DNA of 64,000 nt from Taxillus chinensis (lineage: Eukaryota > Streptophyta > Magnoliopsida > Santalales > Loranthaceae). The first letter of the stretch is position 1. Every line of letters begins with the position of its first letter. The notes beneath the pieces were generated by a model. That model was given only the letters and a program-made list of their open reading frames with translations. It was not told the DNA's origin and did not search any database. The stretch is from the NCBI GenBank assembly GCA_023512835.1, contig CM042087.1:4312021-4376020 (forward strand). The letters are read 5' to 3'. A program made the translations under genes and the position numbers. This document shows positions 10,024-21,857 of this stretch, piece by piece.

Positions 10024-11469
10024 TGTTGGTCCCTGGGAACCTAGAGGGGGGTGAATAGGCTCTTATCGAAACTCTTTGCTTACTCTTTGGCATAACACTT
10101 ATTTGCTTAAGAGATAGAATCAATGCGGAAGATAACCAGATAGTGGAAGTATTTTATTTTATTATCAACTGATAATTACAACAAAATATAAGCAAATTAA
10201 AGCTTGTAAAGATTTTTGATCTACTACAAGTCACTTTTACACTCTGTTTATAAATGACTCACACACTAGCCTCTATGATCTCTATGAGCTCTTGTACATA
10301 CACGTTTTTTTACAAACTCACAAACATCAACTACTTATGAAAATGTACAAGTGTTAATATATATAGAGACATCCCTGAGAGACAATCTTAGAACTTGTTC
10401 TTCTAAGCAACGTGCACATTGACTGTTCCTCGGAAATCTCTTTGCCTTGAATGCTGCGGATTGTAGTCTGCAAGATCTTGGGTTTGCAAAGCATAAGTGC
10501 CTTTGTGAGTTCCCAAATGCGATTAAAGTTGCATCCACATATCTGTGTGATCCACATGTAAGATGCTTTAGGTTCTCAACGAGTTTGTCATACATCGGGA
10601 CACAACGAGCTGGTGACTTTGAATGAAAGAGATAAGTTGAAGCAGCGTCTTCTTAATCCATAGTAAAGTTCCTTACTCTATGTTAATGAAGCTCGAATGC
10701 TTACTCCGTGTCAGTGATTGCTTACTCCATGTCAGTGATTGCTTACTCCATATCAATTCAGTACTGGAATCCTTATTCCATGTTAGCACTTCCTTACTCC
10801 GTATGAATGAGAAGATCGGAGTGTTTACAATGCATTAGCGTTTCCTTACTTTGCGAGAGTTCCTAACTCCGCATGAGTTGAAGGAATGGATGGCTTGCTC
10901 CGTGTCAGCACATCCTAACTCCGCATAAGCAACTGGTTCGGATTTCTTACTCCGCAACAAGTTTTCTTGCTCTGTGCGAACAAAGGACTCGGTCCTTATT
11001 CCGCACAAGTCATTCCTTACTCCGCATGTATGAAAGACTCGGATTCCTTACTCCGTGTCTTCTTTTCTTTAGTTCGCTTGAGTAGAAGACTTAACTTTTT
11101 ATCCCGCGATGACTTTCTCTTACTCCATGCGAGTTGTAGACTAGGATTCTTATTCCGCATCTATTTGACTTAGTCCGTTTAAAAAACTCTAAGACGAAGA
11201 TTCCTTAGTTTGTAGCTTTAGTTGTTTGATCTGCACAAATGATCCTTATTCCGTATGAAGTGTAGACTTGGTTATTTACCATGTATTTGACGACACTCAC
11301 TCTTGTCCGGATCAGGATTATGTATCTTGTCCTTAGCTTTGCTTTCATGAGTGAAGGTCCGGATTAAGATCATATCTTCTACAAAAACTTAAGATAAAAC
11401 ATGTAATGTCTCAAATCACATTACAAAGAGTTTTATCTGCATCATCCAAATTCTGGGTTTGATCCAACA
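10024..11469 (-). repeat. 3' LTR of copia element C1
   Basis: It begins with TGTTGGTCCC and ends with GATCCAACA (TG...CA). Reversed, it aligns at both ends with the C2 LTRs (44007-45072 and 55218-56301), including GGGGTGAATAGGCTCTTA near the 3' end and TGTTGGATCAAACCCAG at the start. At 1446 bases it is longer than the C2 LTRs (1066-1084) because the middle (about 10660-11270) holds an expanded, degenerate field of CCTTACTCCG repeats. The left flank GAAGG would be the TSD, but its mate was not found. Confidence 0.88.
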
Positions 11470-11484
11470 ATCTCCCCCAATTAT
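11470..11484 (-). promoter_or_regulatory. Polypurine tract of C1
   Basis: Reversed, it reads ATAATTGGGGGAGAT directly before the LTR start TGTTGGATC. C2 has the equivalent GGGGGGAGATT at 55208-55217. It primes plus-strand synthesis. Confidence 0.85.
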
Positions 11485-11615
11485 GGATATCCCAAAACTT
11501 TTTGTAATCTGATCTGGTAAGTGAAGCATAAAGACAGTATACAGAATAAAGATTACTTCCATTTTCATTAGATCAGCAACAAAGTACAAATTAGCCTTAA
11601 TACATGAATTTTACT

Positions 11616-14360
11616 TTAAGGTACATAAGGCTTACTATACTTGAAGATCATTGTTGCTGCCTACTCTCTAAGCTCCATTGTCTGCTCCTTCGTATAGGCT
11701 TGGATATTGTTCTAAGCTTTATCCACCTTTATAAATGATTTGATGAAAAAATAGGCAAAGCCTCTGCAGCTATCTCCATCGGGCTGTTGCGGCACTTGCT
11801 TCTTGCCCCGGATCGTCACCTTTAGCTTTTCAGTTGGACCCAAGGGAGTTAGGCCTCTTTCTTCATAAAGTCCATATTGTCTTACGGCTTCCGTCAGTCG
11901 AAGATGCAGTGGCTCTCATTGATTCCTTCTAACATTGTTCTCCACAATTTGATGAGAATCAATTATGATCAATTGCTTGGATGGAATCATAAAAGCAACC
12001 AGCATGAAGTGCAGCATCATGATCCAGTACAGAATGAGGATAGTTGAGAGAGTTTTCCAAGGTATGCTATCCTCAGCAATTCCATTGATGAAGGTCTGGA
12101 TATGGGCTACATCTAAAAGATAGCCCTCATTCTAACATGGCAAGACATCAAACAAGTATTCGTCCTTGTACAGAGACGGAAACAGCCTCATCTCCATCTT
12201 AACTGCCCGAGAGAAGTTATCTATGTCTTCTATGGTAAGCAGACCCTTCTCAAAATGAATAGTCTTAATGTCTTGAGGAGAGAAGGGGTACAAATCAGAT
12301 AGACATCTTCGCTCTACATTAGATGCGGCGTACTTAGTCATTTCGGTGTAAACACTGCCGTTCGCATCATTTGGATCATGATCCACATATGATGGGAGGA
12401 AGGTGTCAGCCGTGGATGGAGAGGTCGAAGGAGGAGCTGTATTGGAGGAGCTGGGCTGAGAGAAGCGACTGTGTTTGGGGATAGTAACTCCGGAACCAGT
12501 GAAGATGCAGGCCGCTTCTCAGTGCGAGCTGAGAAAGGTGCAGAAGGATCAGATGACACTCTCTCTCCCGTTTTGGAAGATCGTCGAGGTGCGGTAGGAG
12601 GACGAGCCATCGTGTGCGCCAAATCCACAAAGGAGGTAGATAGAGAATGCACGGATAAGGCGATGAGACCCATCTTCTGCTCAATGGAAGTGGAAGAGTC
12701 GGTCAAGGCGGAGAGGAGTTGGGCACCTAAAGCATCAACCTTAGTGGCAATAACAAAAATTTGGGCGCTCTAGGCTTGGGCGTGGCGGTCCAGGTGGGCG
12801 GAGAGCACAACATCGGAGTGGACCGTGCCAAACAAGGCACGTCCAAGCACCAACTCGGGGCTTTGAGAACTCCCTCGCATGAAGAGGTTTGAAGTACCCT
12901 GGGCAGAGGAGTCGCCAGGAGTGGAGGGAGCATCGACAGCAGCGAAGGGTCATCCTGGAGCAATAGAAGCATCCAGGAGCAGCAGAACCACTTTGACCAA
13001 GAGAGGTCAACAACGGGGATGGCTGCAGCGAGGAGAGGGGGCCTGGCCTCGGCGGGGAAGGAACCCATGCGTCATTGGCGAGTCCTGGAGGTAACAAGAA
13101 ATGAAATGTCCAAAATGTTGGCCGGCATAAGGAAGCCATGGTCCAGGTTCCGGATGATCATTTCCTCGGGAGTCTTGGTATGATGAGCGTAATACACCTT
13201 GAGGTCATTGTCGGGGATGGAGGCGGTGTAGGCGAGGCTAAAATGGAACCAGAGGTCCGTTAAGGTGTCGGCAGGGAGATGGTCAAGGTAGTCCCGGGGT
13301 TGAGGAAGTGGAGGCAAGGGAGCTTCCAGAGGAGAGTTCGGGACATCGGCCATCGCGGCAAGAACAACAAGATCAATAGCAGCAGAGCCAGAAGTGAGGT
13401 GTGGGGACATCCGCGACAGAAGGTCTTTGGAGAAACGACTGAGGTAAACTTGGCTGAGATAGCCCCGCAACCTTGGATGGGTCGGTGCAAACACTGTGCT
13501 GGGAGGCTTGGGAGATGGATGGGGTAGCGATGGACCGAATCCGGGAGGACCGGTGAGCAGAGCTAACTTCGGGGGTAGAGTTATCGGCTGGGTCACCAAC
13601 CGAAATTCCCTATTGATCCGGAGCAGGCCGGAGGCGGGTAGCAGTAGAGGGCCGGCGAGCGGTTAGAGTCCCATCAGGCGTAAGATGGCGAAGGTAGAAG
13701 GCCTAGGAAGAAGGAATGACGCCGTGTTCGTTGAAGTGGGACAGACGGAGATGCCGAAACACAATGCTAAGGATCCGCCCAAAAGATTGGTTCTTTGGGT
13801 TCTTCCCTAGCAGCCGGAACAAGAACGTCCCCCAATCCATCGGGAGACCCTCGAAGACTTCGTACATGGCCAGGAGCATGTCATACGGGACGTAGTCCAG
13901 AGCTGTTGTGCGAGCCAGTAAGCAGCGGCCCAGAATGGTCGCCATACATCGGTAGCGACCTTGGAAGGACTTCACCTTGTACTCCTTCCCTTTGTAGGTG
14001 CAGCCCATAGAAGCTGCCATTGGCTCAGGATCCGGGCGCTGATGAGGACCGGATGGAAGTTGGAGGGCGGTGCGAAGGACGTTCGGGGTGATGACAATGG
14101 ATTCGAAGGACGTTCGGGGTGATGACAATGGATTCACCCCGGATGGTGGAACGGATGGAGTCGGTGGTGCAATGGACATTCCGGTAATATTCAGCAATGT
14201 CGTCGACTAAGAGGTCGACGGGATCGGAGACCAGGTTAAGGATGTGGCTGGCTTCAAGAAGGGGGCGAAGCTCCAGAAACCATGCCAGAGGATTGAAAAC
14301 AGCATTCCAATCGACCAGATGGCCGGGATTAACACCGGAAAGAGAGGTCTTGGGTGCCAT
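11616..14360 (-). pseudogene. Extra 3' ORF of copia element C1 (putative plant transposon protein-like)
   Basis: A former reading frame of about 2.7 kb lies between RNase H and the 3' LTR. The start is set at an ATG (14358-14360, MAPKTSLSGVNPGHLVDWN) and the stop at 11616-11618 after SKPYVP. Several frameshifts and stops break it. The N-terminal part has IVITPNVLRTALQLPSG and, about 90 residues later, YDMLLAMYEVFEGLPMDWG. This spacing and composition recall the domain named putative plant transposon protein; that is inference without a search. A Pro/Ser-rich middle, a part with LSTSFVDLAHTMARPP and a conserved tail (EDIDNFSRAVKMEMRLFPSL) follow. C2 has the homologous frame at 52396-55073. SIRE-type elements often carry an extra or envelope-like ORF here; I see no clear signal peptide or membrane segment. 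Confidence 0.7.
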
Positions 14361-16166
14361 TTGAGGTGAATGCAGAGAAGGGGAAGGAGGCAACTTTGGA
14401 GATTGAAAGTGCGACAAGGGTTTAGGGATGTTGAAAATGTAAACTCGCACTGCACATGAAGATCCAGTATATATATGACCGAGTCCTTGGTTGCCAGCGG
14501 GTCTAGGGATTAAACGAGATAAACAGTGAACCGCTTGACAGGCTAATGTCATTAGTCTTGATAGTGGGGCACCTCAGAATTCAGAGATGACGTGGAGATA
14601 GCATAACCAAGTATTTATGATAGTTATTTGCCTTCTTTCGGAAGATTGCCTGTCCCGAGATGTGCATTTAATGAACCATCATAATTCCTCCTCAAAAACA
14701 CGCGATGTAAGATAATACGCTGATTATTGCTATTTGAGAGTTCAAAGAGTCCGGAGGAATGAACCAACGATCATCCGGATTAAAAGATATCGAAGGTAAG
14801 AACATCCGGATGAAAAGCAGACCGTGTCCGTAGAAACGGAGTGTTGTAAGAGAGAAGTAGATTCTTTTGCTGTCTTTAATCGAAGAGAAGAGAAGTACCA
14901 CAACACTTCAAATCCGAGACTTTAGACAGGATATATCGGTGAAAATGCAAAGAGAATATGAACCTGTAGCTTCACAAAGATAAGCTAATAGAATAAAAGC
15001 TTAATAGGTGAGGATTAGTACGGATGTGAAAAGATAGTTTATATAAGAACAGCAAAATCCGAACTAATGAGAAACAGAACTTATGCATTGAATATAAAGC
15101 GAGAGACACATACATACGAGTTAACGATCATGTTCACTGAAATTAAGGCATATGTCAGATAAGTAATATATAAGTTCAATAAGTCACAATAGCAAACCCT
15201 TCGTACTGTCAGTGATAGCAAAGATTAATTAAATCTATATGAATTTATCCGGCATAAGATGTATGAGGGAAAATGAATAGAAGAACACATGATGTATGAC
15301 GAATCAATTGATTGACTTCCTAAGATGCAAGGTTGAAGAAGAAATCAGCTGAACTATTCCACAATTCCGAATCAGCAGTGCAAGTCCAATCAGATAGAGA
15401 AGTGAGAGTTGGAGGGAGGAGCATCCAAGACATATCAGAGAGGCATTACTTAATAATAAGCATTCTCTCGCCTTGTATTCATGCATTTTGCTGAAACAGG
15501 GGGGCTTACTTAAGATTCAACAAAGTATTCTATCCCCCTGAGATCAATGGATCATTTTGATGCGATCCTCTCGAGGAAAACTCCCCCTCGGATGGACAGC
15601 CAGGAAAGAGGTCACGAGATTTATAAGGGGGTTGTCACTTGGGAAAAATATAAAGCATTTTCTCCCCCTTAGATCATGCGATCCTCGAAATAGACATTTC
15701 CTGCTTAAGATTTTAGATCGTGAGAAATTGTTGTCTACCCTTGATGAACTCCACTCACAAAGATGATTAGACTGCAATAGTGAGCTTCTACCAAACATTC
15801 CGAGCTAACCCATTTCACTCTTTAGCTGTGTATTTCAGATATGTCATTCAATCATAGAAATTATAAGACATGTGGTGATAGATAGTAGTGAAATCATGAC
15901 ATCAAAATAGGTTGAATTCATATATCTTTAATTATGTTCGTTTTATTCACTTTTAGTCCTGATTAACAAGCATCCTCCCAAATGGAAATATGAGAAAAAT
16001 ATTAGAAACATAATACACGACTCGAATAAAGATGATCAACATGAAATACAGTAAGTGTCATCATGAAACACAATGCAAGTTCTGAAAGAAATACTGTGGG
16101 AATGATAAATTAGAAACTATGTAGATAGGTCAAGCATACCTAATTTGAGGAGTAACTAAGAAAATC
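14361..16166 (-). other. Non-coding spacer of C1 with several polypurine-like tracts
   Basis: The stretch separates RNase H from the extra ORF. It has no conserved coding frame. Reversed, it contains purine tracts with GGGGGAGA or GGGGGA cores near 15527-15540, 15577-15590 and 15658-15675, each with a GATC/ATCGCATGATC-type neighbour. C2 has comparable tracts at 51205-51330. Confidence 0.6.
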
Positions 16167-18192
16167 TTACATCAAGTAGGAGCTTGGTAAGTATGTCTGC
16201 GAGTTGATCATCCGTAGCAATATGTTCGAGAGATATGTGCTTTTTGAGAACATGATCTCGAATGAAGTGATACCTGACTTCAATGTGCTTAGTTTTGGGT
16301 GCATAACACGATTGTTGCTGATGGCAATCGCACTGGTATTGTCGTAGTACAGTGGAATAGATGTCATGTTAAACCTGTAGTCAGTAAGTTGACTTTGCAT
16401 CCAGAGAAGCTGTGCGCAGCAACTCCCAACAGCTATATAGTCTGCCTCAGAAGTAGAGGCTGATACGGAATTCTACTTCTTACTGAACCATGAAATCAAT
16501 TTATTTCCAAGGAACTGACAAGTATCGCTAGTGCTCTTCCTATCGATGCGATACCCGGCAAAATCAACATCTAAATATTCAGATAAAGAGAAGTTAGACT
16601 CCTTTGGGTACCAGAGTCCCAAATTCACTGTTCCTTTGAGATACCGCAATATCCGTTTTACATGAAGCATGTGTGACTCTTTGAGATTCGCCTGATATCT
16701 TGCACAAATGCAAGTTACAAACATTATATCCGGGCGACTTGTTGTAAGGTACAACAATGATCCTATCATCCCTCTGTATTTAGTCATATTTACTGATTCT
16801 CCATTAAGATCAGGATCTAACTTGGCACTTACTAGCATGGGAGTCTTCATGGGAGTTGAGTTTTGTATTCCAAACTTCTTGATTAAGTCTCGTGTGTACT
16901 TTGCTTAGATGATGAAGTTTCTATCCTTCATTTGTTTAACCTCTATCCCAAGGAGGTATGTTAATTCTCCCATCATGCTTATTTCAAATTTTTCAGTCAT
17001 CAACTTCGCAAACTCTTCACAAAACTTCGGATTTGATGATCCGAAAATGATATTATCCACGTAGATTTGTACGATCAGAGAATGATCTTTCTCTTTATGT
17101 AGAAATAGTATGTTGTCTATCTTCCCTTTTCTGAAATTGTGTTTGAGCAAGAATTCTGATAGTGTATTGTACCATGCTCTTGGAGCTTGCTTTAATCCGT
17201 ACAAAGCTTTTCGTAGTTTATATACCATATGTTCAACCTTGTGTTCAATGAAGCCCGGAGGTTGTTCAACATAGACCTCCTCTTGAAGATCTCCATTCAG
17301 AAGGCACTCTTGATGTCCATTTGATAAACTGTGAAGTTTTCATATGAAGCATATGCCAGGAACATTTGGATCGCCTCAAGTCTAGCTACTGGAGCAAAGG
17401 TTTCATCATAATCAATGGCTTTTTCTTGACGATATCCTTTTGTTACCAGTCTAGCTTTGTTCCAGATTACTATTCCATCAGTATGCAATTTGTTCTGAAA
17501 CACCCATTTAACTCCTATGACTTGTTGTGATCTCGGCCTTAGTACTAATGTCCACACGTCATTCCTCTTGAACTGATTAAGCTCTTCTTGCATAGCATCT
17601 ATCTAATTTGAATCCCGAAGGGCTTCATCCATGACCTTTGGCTCTATCTAAGATAGGAAGCATGAGTAGAGGCACAAGTTGGAGGTGGCTGCCCTCGTTC
17701 TTACTCTAACAGTAGGATCACCAATCACTTGCTCTGATGGGTGGTTTCGAGTCCACCGATAATTCTGCATAAGTGGTGGTGAGTAATCAACAATTTGAAG
17801 CTCTGCCAGATCGGGTGGATCTTGTACATCGGCTGGTTGAGCTTCTTCCGGAACAGTTGTATTCGTATGATGAATAGTTCCGAAAGTACTTGGAAGTTCT
17901 TCGGCATTGTGACTTTCAGTATTAACTGGTCCGGACGGATTTGAAGGTTCTCCGGTGTTATGTATGTCCGTAACAATTTGTCCGGAGTTAAGTGGAAGTC
18001 CTGAGTCCGAATCTTCAGAAGCATCATCAGTAACATTTCTTCTTGCTTCGCTGGCACTTGTTGATTGGTCTTGAGTGGTGGCAGGCACATGTCTGAACTG
18101 AGAATAGTCAATTGTGTCCATGTGATCCTACACATTTGAATTAGAAAATCCTATACTAGACCAATCAAGATTAGATTCATCAAATGTAACAT
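16167..18192 (-). pseudogene. pol: Copia pol remnant: linker, RT and RNase H (C1)
   Basis: Reading down from 18192: an acidic, Ser/Pro-rich linker (SEDSDSGLPLNSGQ), then the RT start [26 protein letters not shown], the fingers [20 protein letters not shown] (near 17400-17460), YGLKQAPRAWY (near 17180), the palm, and SRPDIMFVTCICARYQ with RYLKGT. RNase H follows with LYYDNTSAIAIS (near 16340) and the HIEVRYHFIRD-type region. The palm motif reads YVDN instead of YVDD because the codon at 17052-17054 is AAT, so a catalytic aspartate is lost. Stops and small frameshifts also occur. Confidence 0.9.
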
Positions 18193-18665
18193 TGTCACGC
18201 CCCGGATTTCCAACCCGAGGAAACCGGCACGTGACCCCCCTTTTACCCACACGGAGGGCAAAGGGGTTAGGATACAAACCAAGAATTTTACATTTCAAAC
18301 ATCCACAACCCATTCAAGAAAGTAATATTCATAAAAATATTCCAAACCAGCTTATTATAACAGAATTCTTTACAATCCCATCCCCACTGGGGTTACATCA
18401 GTTCCCATAAAAGAAAACAACATAAATGGAAGAGTAAAATGGATAAAGTCTTCCACCTTGGTGTATCCACCTAACGCCTGTAAGTCCCTGGAAAACAAGC
18501 AAACACAGTAGGAGGGGTGAGCAACCACAGCTCAGTAGGGATCAAGTCTCCCCAACCCTTCCCATGCTCCTAGCGGCTACATGCATGTGCACAGGTGCAG
18601 TGACGTGTTACATCAATCTCAACAAACAATAACAAACCACATCAGTCGTCACAATTATCCACCAC

Positions 18666-18782
18666 ACAAAACACAAGTGATTTAACCGCCTCTTAGGCCA
18701 AGTTATTTAACCGCCTCTTCCAGGCCAAGTGATTTAACCGCCTCTCAGGCAAAGTTCTTTAACCGCCTCTTGGCCAAGATAC
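18666..18782 (-). repeat. About 27-bp tandem repeat in family II LTR
   Basis: Four units contain TTTAACCGCCTCTT followed by a CAGGCCAAG-like phrase. The same array is found in the 5' LTR near 36296-36395 (four units), the LTR at 38681 (39189-39270, three) and the LTR at 61262 (61781-61935, five or six). Copy number varies, so it is a minisatellite carried by the LTR. Confidence 0.85.
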
Positions 18783-19343
18783 CACAATCAAGCACACAAC
18801 ACACATGGTCACCCAAGCATACCACCAAACACTTGGTGTGCACCCGTTCACAAGCGCACAAACCCAACCATTCAGGAAAATAGAGCAAACACACAGCATA
18901 CACTAAACCACAAATCCAGCCACACAGGCATATTACCAAACACGTAATGGGCATATGCATACGACTATATTCACACAGGCATTTCATCGAACACATAGCA
19001 TGTAATCCACGGAATCACACCAACATGCCATCGAAGGCCAACATTCATATAGGAGGTCACACCTATATGAATTTACATATAAATAATATAACAGGATATC
19101 TCATATTCCTGCCCTAGGACCCTAGGACAGGAGGAGGATTTAGGAAGAACAACCCCTACCTCAAGGAAAACGCAACAACACAAAGAACGGTCCGATCCCA
19201 AGCCGAACGCCGTCCACCCACGAAGCACCGACCACCCACGCAAGACGCCCGGCAAGCAACCAGGAGCTCCCCTTCCCTCTCTTTCTCTCTGCGACGGCTG
19301 GTGAAGCAACAAACCCTAAACCTAAAACAGAGGGACTCCTCCT

Positions 19344-19682
19344 CCTTATATAGACAACACAACATCAAAACGACGTAGTTTTGATTAAGTGAATCCCAGG
19401 ATCAAAACGACGTAGTTTTGATCACACAAGTTACCACCTTTCCGCACCCATATAGGCCAAAATACTCGGAATTTCAACATGGTCCTTTGGAGAAAGTTCC
19501 TTAGAATGACAAAACCAAGGGAACCATGCAAAAATATGCTCGCACGCCAATTTGCACGCCAATTCTCCAATTGGCGTGCAGCTCCAAATGCACCCAAACT
19601 TTACCCCCAAGTCTCCTTGCATCTTGTAGAGGCCTGAGAAGCAAAAATATGCTTGCACGTGAAATGGGTGAATTCACGTGCA
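19344..19682 (-). promoter_or_regulatory. U3 promoter architecture of family II LTR
   Basis: Reading on the minus strand: inverted repeat TGCACGTGAA/TTCACGTGCA (19654-19663 and 19673-19682), inverted repeat GCACGCCAATT/AATTGGCGTGC (19554-19564 and 19569-19579, 4-base loop), two copies of the near-palindrome AAAACGACGTAGTTTT (within 19401-19422 and 19364-19385), then the TATA box CTATATAAGG (19344-19353). CACGTG is the G-box bound by bHLH and bZIP factors. The same order recurs in the other family II LTRs. The promoter role is inferred from position and conservation. Confidence 0.65.
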
Positions 19683-19987
19683 GCTCCAAATGCTCTGAAA
19701 TTTCTGTGGTAGATAGAGGACCTCATTCTAAGAAACTTTTGTTCTTGCACGCCAATTGTTTGAGGCCATCTACTAGGTCAAAAGTGAGCTCCAAGATCAG
19801 CCAAAAAGACTTAAACCGCCTCAGAACGCATAACATCTTCCTAGGGCATAAATGTACGCTATCGCTTGACACATGCACCTCTCAAAAGTCCCCTCTTGGG
19901 CTCATCTCTTACCTTAAACTTGTGTACCAACATCCAAGGTGTTTGTGGTTAACTCCTTTACACACGGGTTACACACGGGTCATTACA

Positions 19988-20342
19988 TCCTCTCCCCCTT
20001 AAGACTTTTCGTCCTCGAAAAGAAATGACATACGAGGAAAACAAACACAAGCTACCCATTTGCCACACGGCGAGCTACAACACCCAAATGGGTCATACAC
20101 CACACACAATGACAACGGCACATAACAAAGTACCACCATAATCCATAACCACAATGATGCACATAACACGTGTCCACATGGCACGAATACACATCCCAAG
20201 GCACATCACAAACAAGAACACATGTCTTTAAAAGACTACAAATACATCAACGAATACAAGAAAACACATCACAAGAAAATATCACTATCCATCCCTTGGC
20301 CAATAGCCACCTCCCACGCTTAAGATTGTTCGTCCTCGAACA
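19988..20342 (-). promoter_or_regulatory. Twin polypurine modules of G2
   Basis: Next to the 3' LTR, reversed, lie the hairpin TTTTCGAGGACGAAAA (20006-20021), then CTTAAG and the purine tract GGGGGAGAGGA (19988-19998). About 320 bases further, at 20309-20342, a second module reads GTTCGAGGACGAAC, CTTAAG and GTGGGAGGT. The first is the PPT for plus-strand priming. The second directly follows the end of pol. No gene lies between them. Confidence 0.75.
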
Positions 20343-21857
20343 AGTCCGGTGCCGCTCACGCATCACGGACTCACGTTCCCATGTCTCCTCCTCAATACCA
20401 CGGTGCTGCCACAGCACGCGAACCAAAGGAATAGCACGACCACGCAAAAGCTTCTCTCGCCGATCGAGGATACGAATAGGGGCCTCAATGACGGACATGT
20501 CATCCTCAATGTCCAACGTTCCCCAATCAATCACGTGAGTGGGGTCGGGGTGATACTTCCGAAATCGGGACACGTGAAACACGTTGTGCACTCGACTCAG
20601 CCGCGGTGGTAACGCTAACCGGTAGGCCACAAGCCCTACACGATCCAGGAATCTCAAAAGGACCAATAAACCGCGGAGATAGCTTGGAACCTCGCCCAAA
20701 CCGTCGATGTCCACGACGTGGAGAGACACGAAGGAACACATGATCACCAACAGAAAACTCCAAAGGTCGCCGTCGCTGATCCGCATAAGATTTCTGCCGA
20801 CTCCGAGCTGCCAACAAACGCCGACTGAATCAACTTGACCTTCTCGGTAGCCTCTTGAACCAAGCTGCGGTCCCAAGAGAGCTGTCTCCCCACCTCGGTC
20901 CAACACAAAGGGGATCGACACGGCCGTCCATACAACGCCTCAAAAGGAGCCATCCCAATGGATGCCGATAAGCTGTTGTTGTAGGCAAACTCCACCAAAG
21001 GAAGGTGAGTTGCCCACGAACCCCCAAAATCTAGCACACAAGCCCTCAACATGTCCTCCATGGTCCGATTCGTCCGCTCGATCCCGACCGTCGGTCTCAG
21101 GGTGAAAGGCTGTACTCGGATGAAGCTTGGTCCCCATAGCCTCCTGCAAACCTGCCTAAACGAGAAGTGAACCTCGAATCCCGGTCGAGACAACCGATGA
21201 TGGTACGCCATGCAGTCTCACAATCTCGTTCATGTACAGTGACTCAAGGTCCCAATAGAGTCCCGCTCGCGAACAAGCAGGAAATGGGCCGACTTTGTGA
21301 GTCGATCCACAATCACCCAAATCATATCTTTCCGCCCGGTGGTGGGTGGAAGACCATCACAAAATCCATCGCTATATGGTCCCACTTCCACTCCTACGGG
21401 CAAGGGTCAGAACATGCCCGCCGGCCGCGATGCTCGACCTTCCCTGCCGACACGTGAGGCACCGCGAAACAAAGGCAACTACATCGCGTTTCATCCCCGG
21501 CCACCAAAAATGTCCCCCGAAGCGCATGGTACATCTTCGTACCCCCTGGGTGCACAAAGAACTCTAGACGGGTGAAACTCCCTCATCACCTCATCCCCGA
21601 GGGAAGAAGCCACGACCAACCGCCCCTGAAATGACAACTCATGCTCGGGACCCTCGTCCGGTCCCCAGATAGCTCCCCGGCCTCAATACGGGCACGGAGA
21701 ACCTCACACTCAATGTCACCCAGCTGTCCCCTCCCGGACGCGCGGGTACAACTCTGCACTACCACCAAAGGACTCAGGATTGTCCCACCATCCCGAACAA
21801 CAAAGCCGGAAGTCAACGTCGCCAAGCTCCATCGCCTTCCACTCTCTCACGACCACC
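20343..21857 (-). pseudogene. pol: Integrase and chromodomain remnant of G2
   Basis: The integrase zinc-binding part is near 21420-21557 (FGGHFWWPGMKRDVVAFVSRCLTC). The catalytic core follows with many frameshifts; SIGMAPFEALYGRPCRSPLC is clear near 20880-20960. The tail has FEIPGSCRACGLP-like and HNVFHVSRFRKYHPDPTHVI (near 20550-20600), then a chromodomain ILDRREKLLRGRAIPLVRVL with EEETWERES (20345-20500). The frame shifts again at the C-terminus (MRERHRTCSRTN). Chromodomains bind modified histones and direct insertion to heterochromatin. Confidence 0.88.

Larger units (their letters stand above)
18193..19987 (-). repeat. 3' LTR of G2
   Basis: It starts TGTCACGCCCCGG and ends GGGTCATTACA, so on its own strand it reads TGTAATGACCC...GGGGCGTGACA. 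Features in transcription order (high to low coordinates) are two hairpins with ACGTG or ACGCC arms (19682-19654 and 19579-19554), two AAAACGACGTAGTTTT palindromes, a TATA box (19353-19344), a GA-rich leader, a conserved block near 19080-19030, and a short tandem repeat (18666-18782). Confidence 0.92.

Noticed and set aside
12471..14010. Plus-strand frames of 70-100 codons
   Set aside because: They are antisense shadows of the C1 extra ORF, whose minus-strand homology to C2 is clear.
19526..20002. Plus-strand frame of 158 codons
   Set aside because: It crosses the G2 LTR, its PPT and promoter hairpins; it reads antisense to the element and has no known motif.
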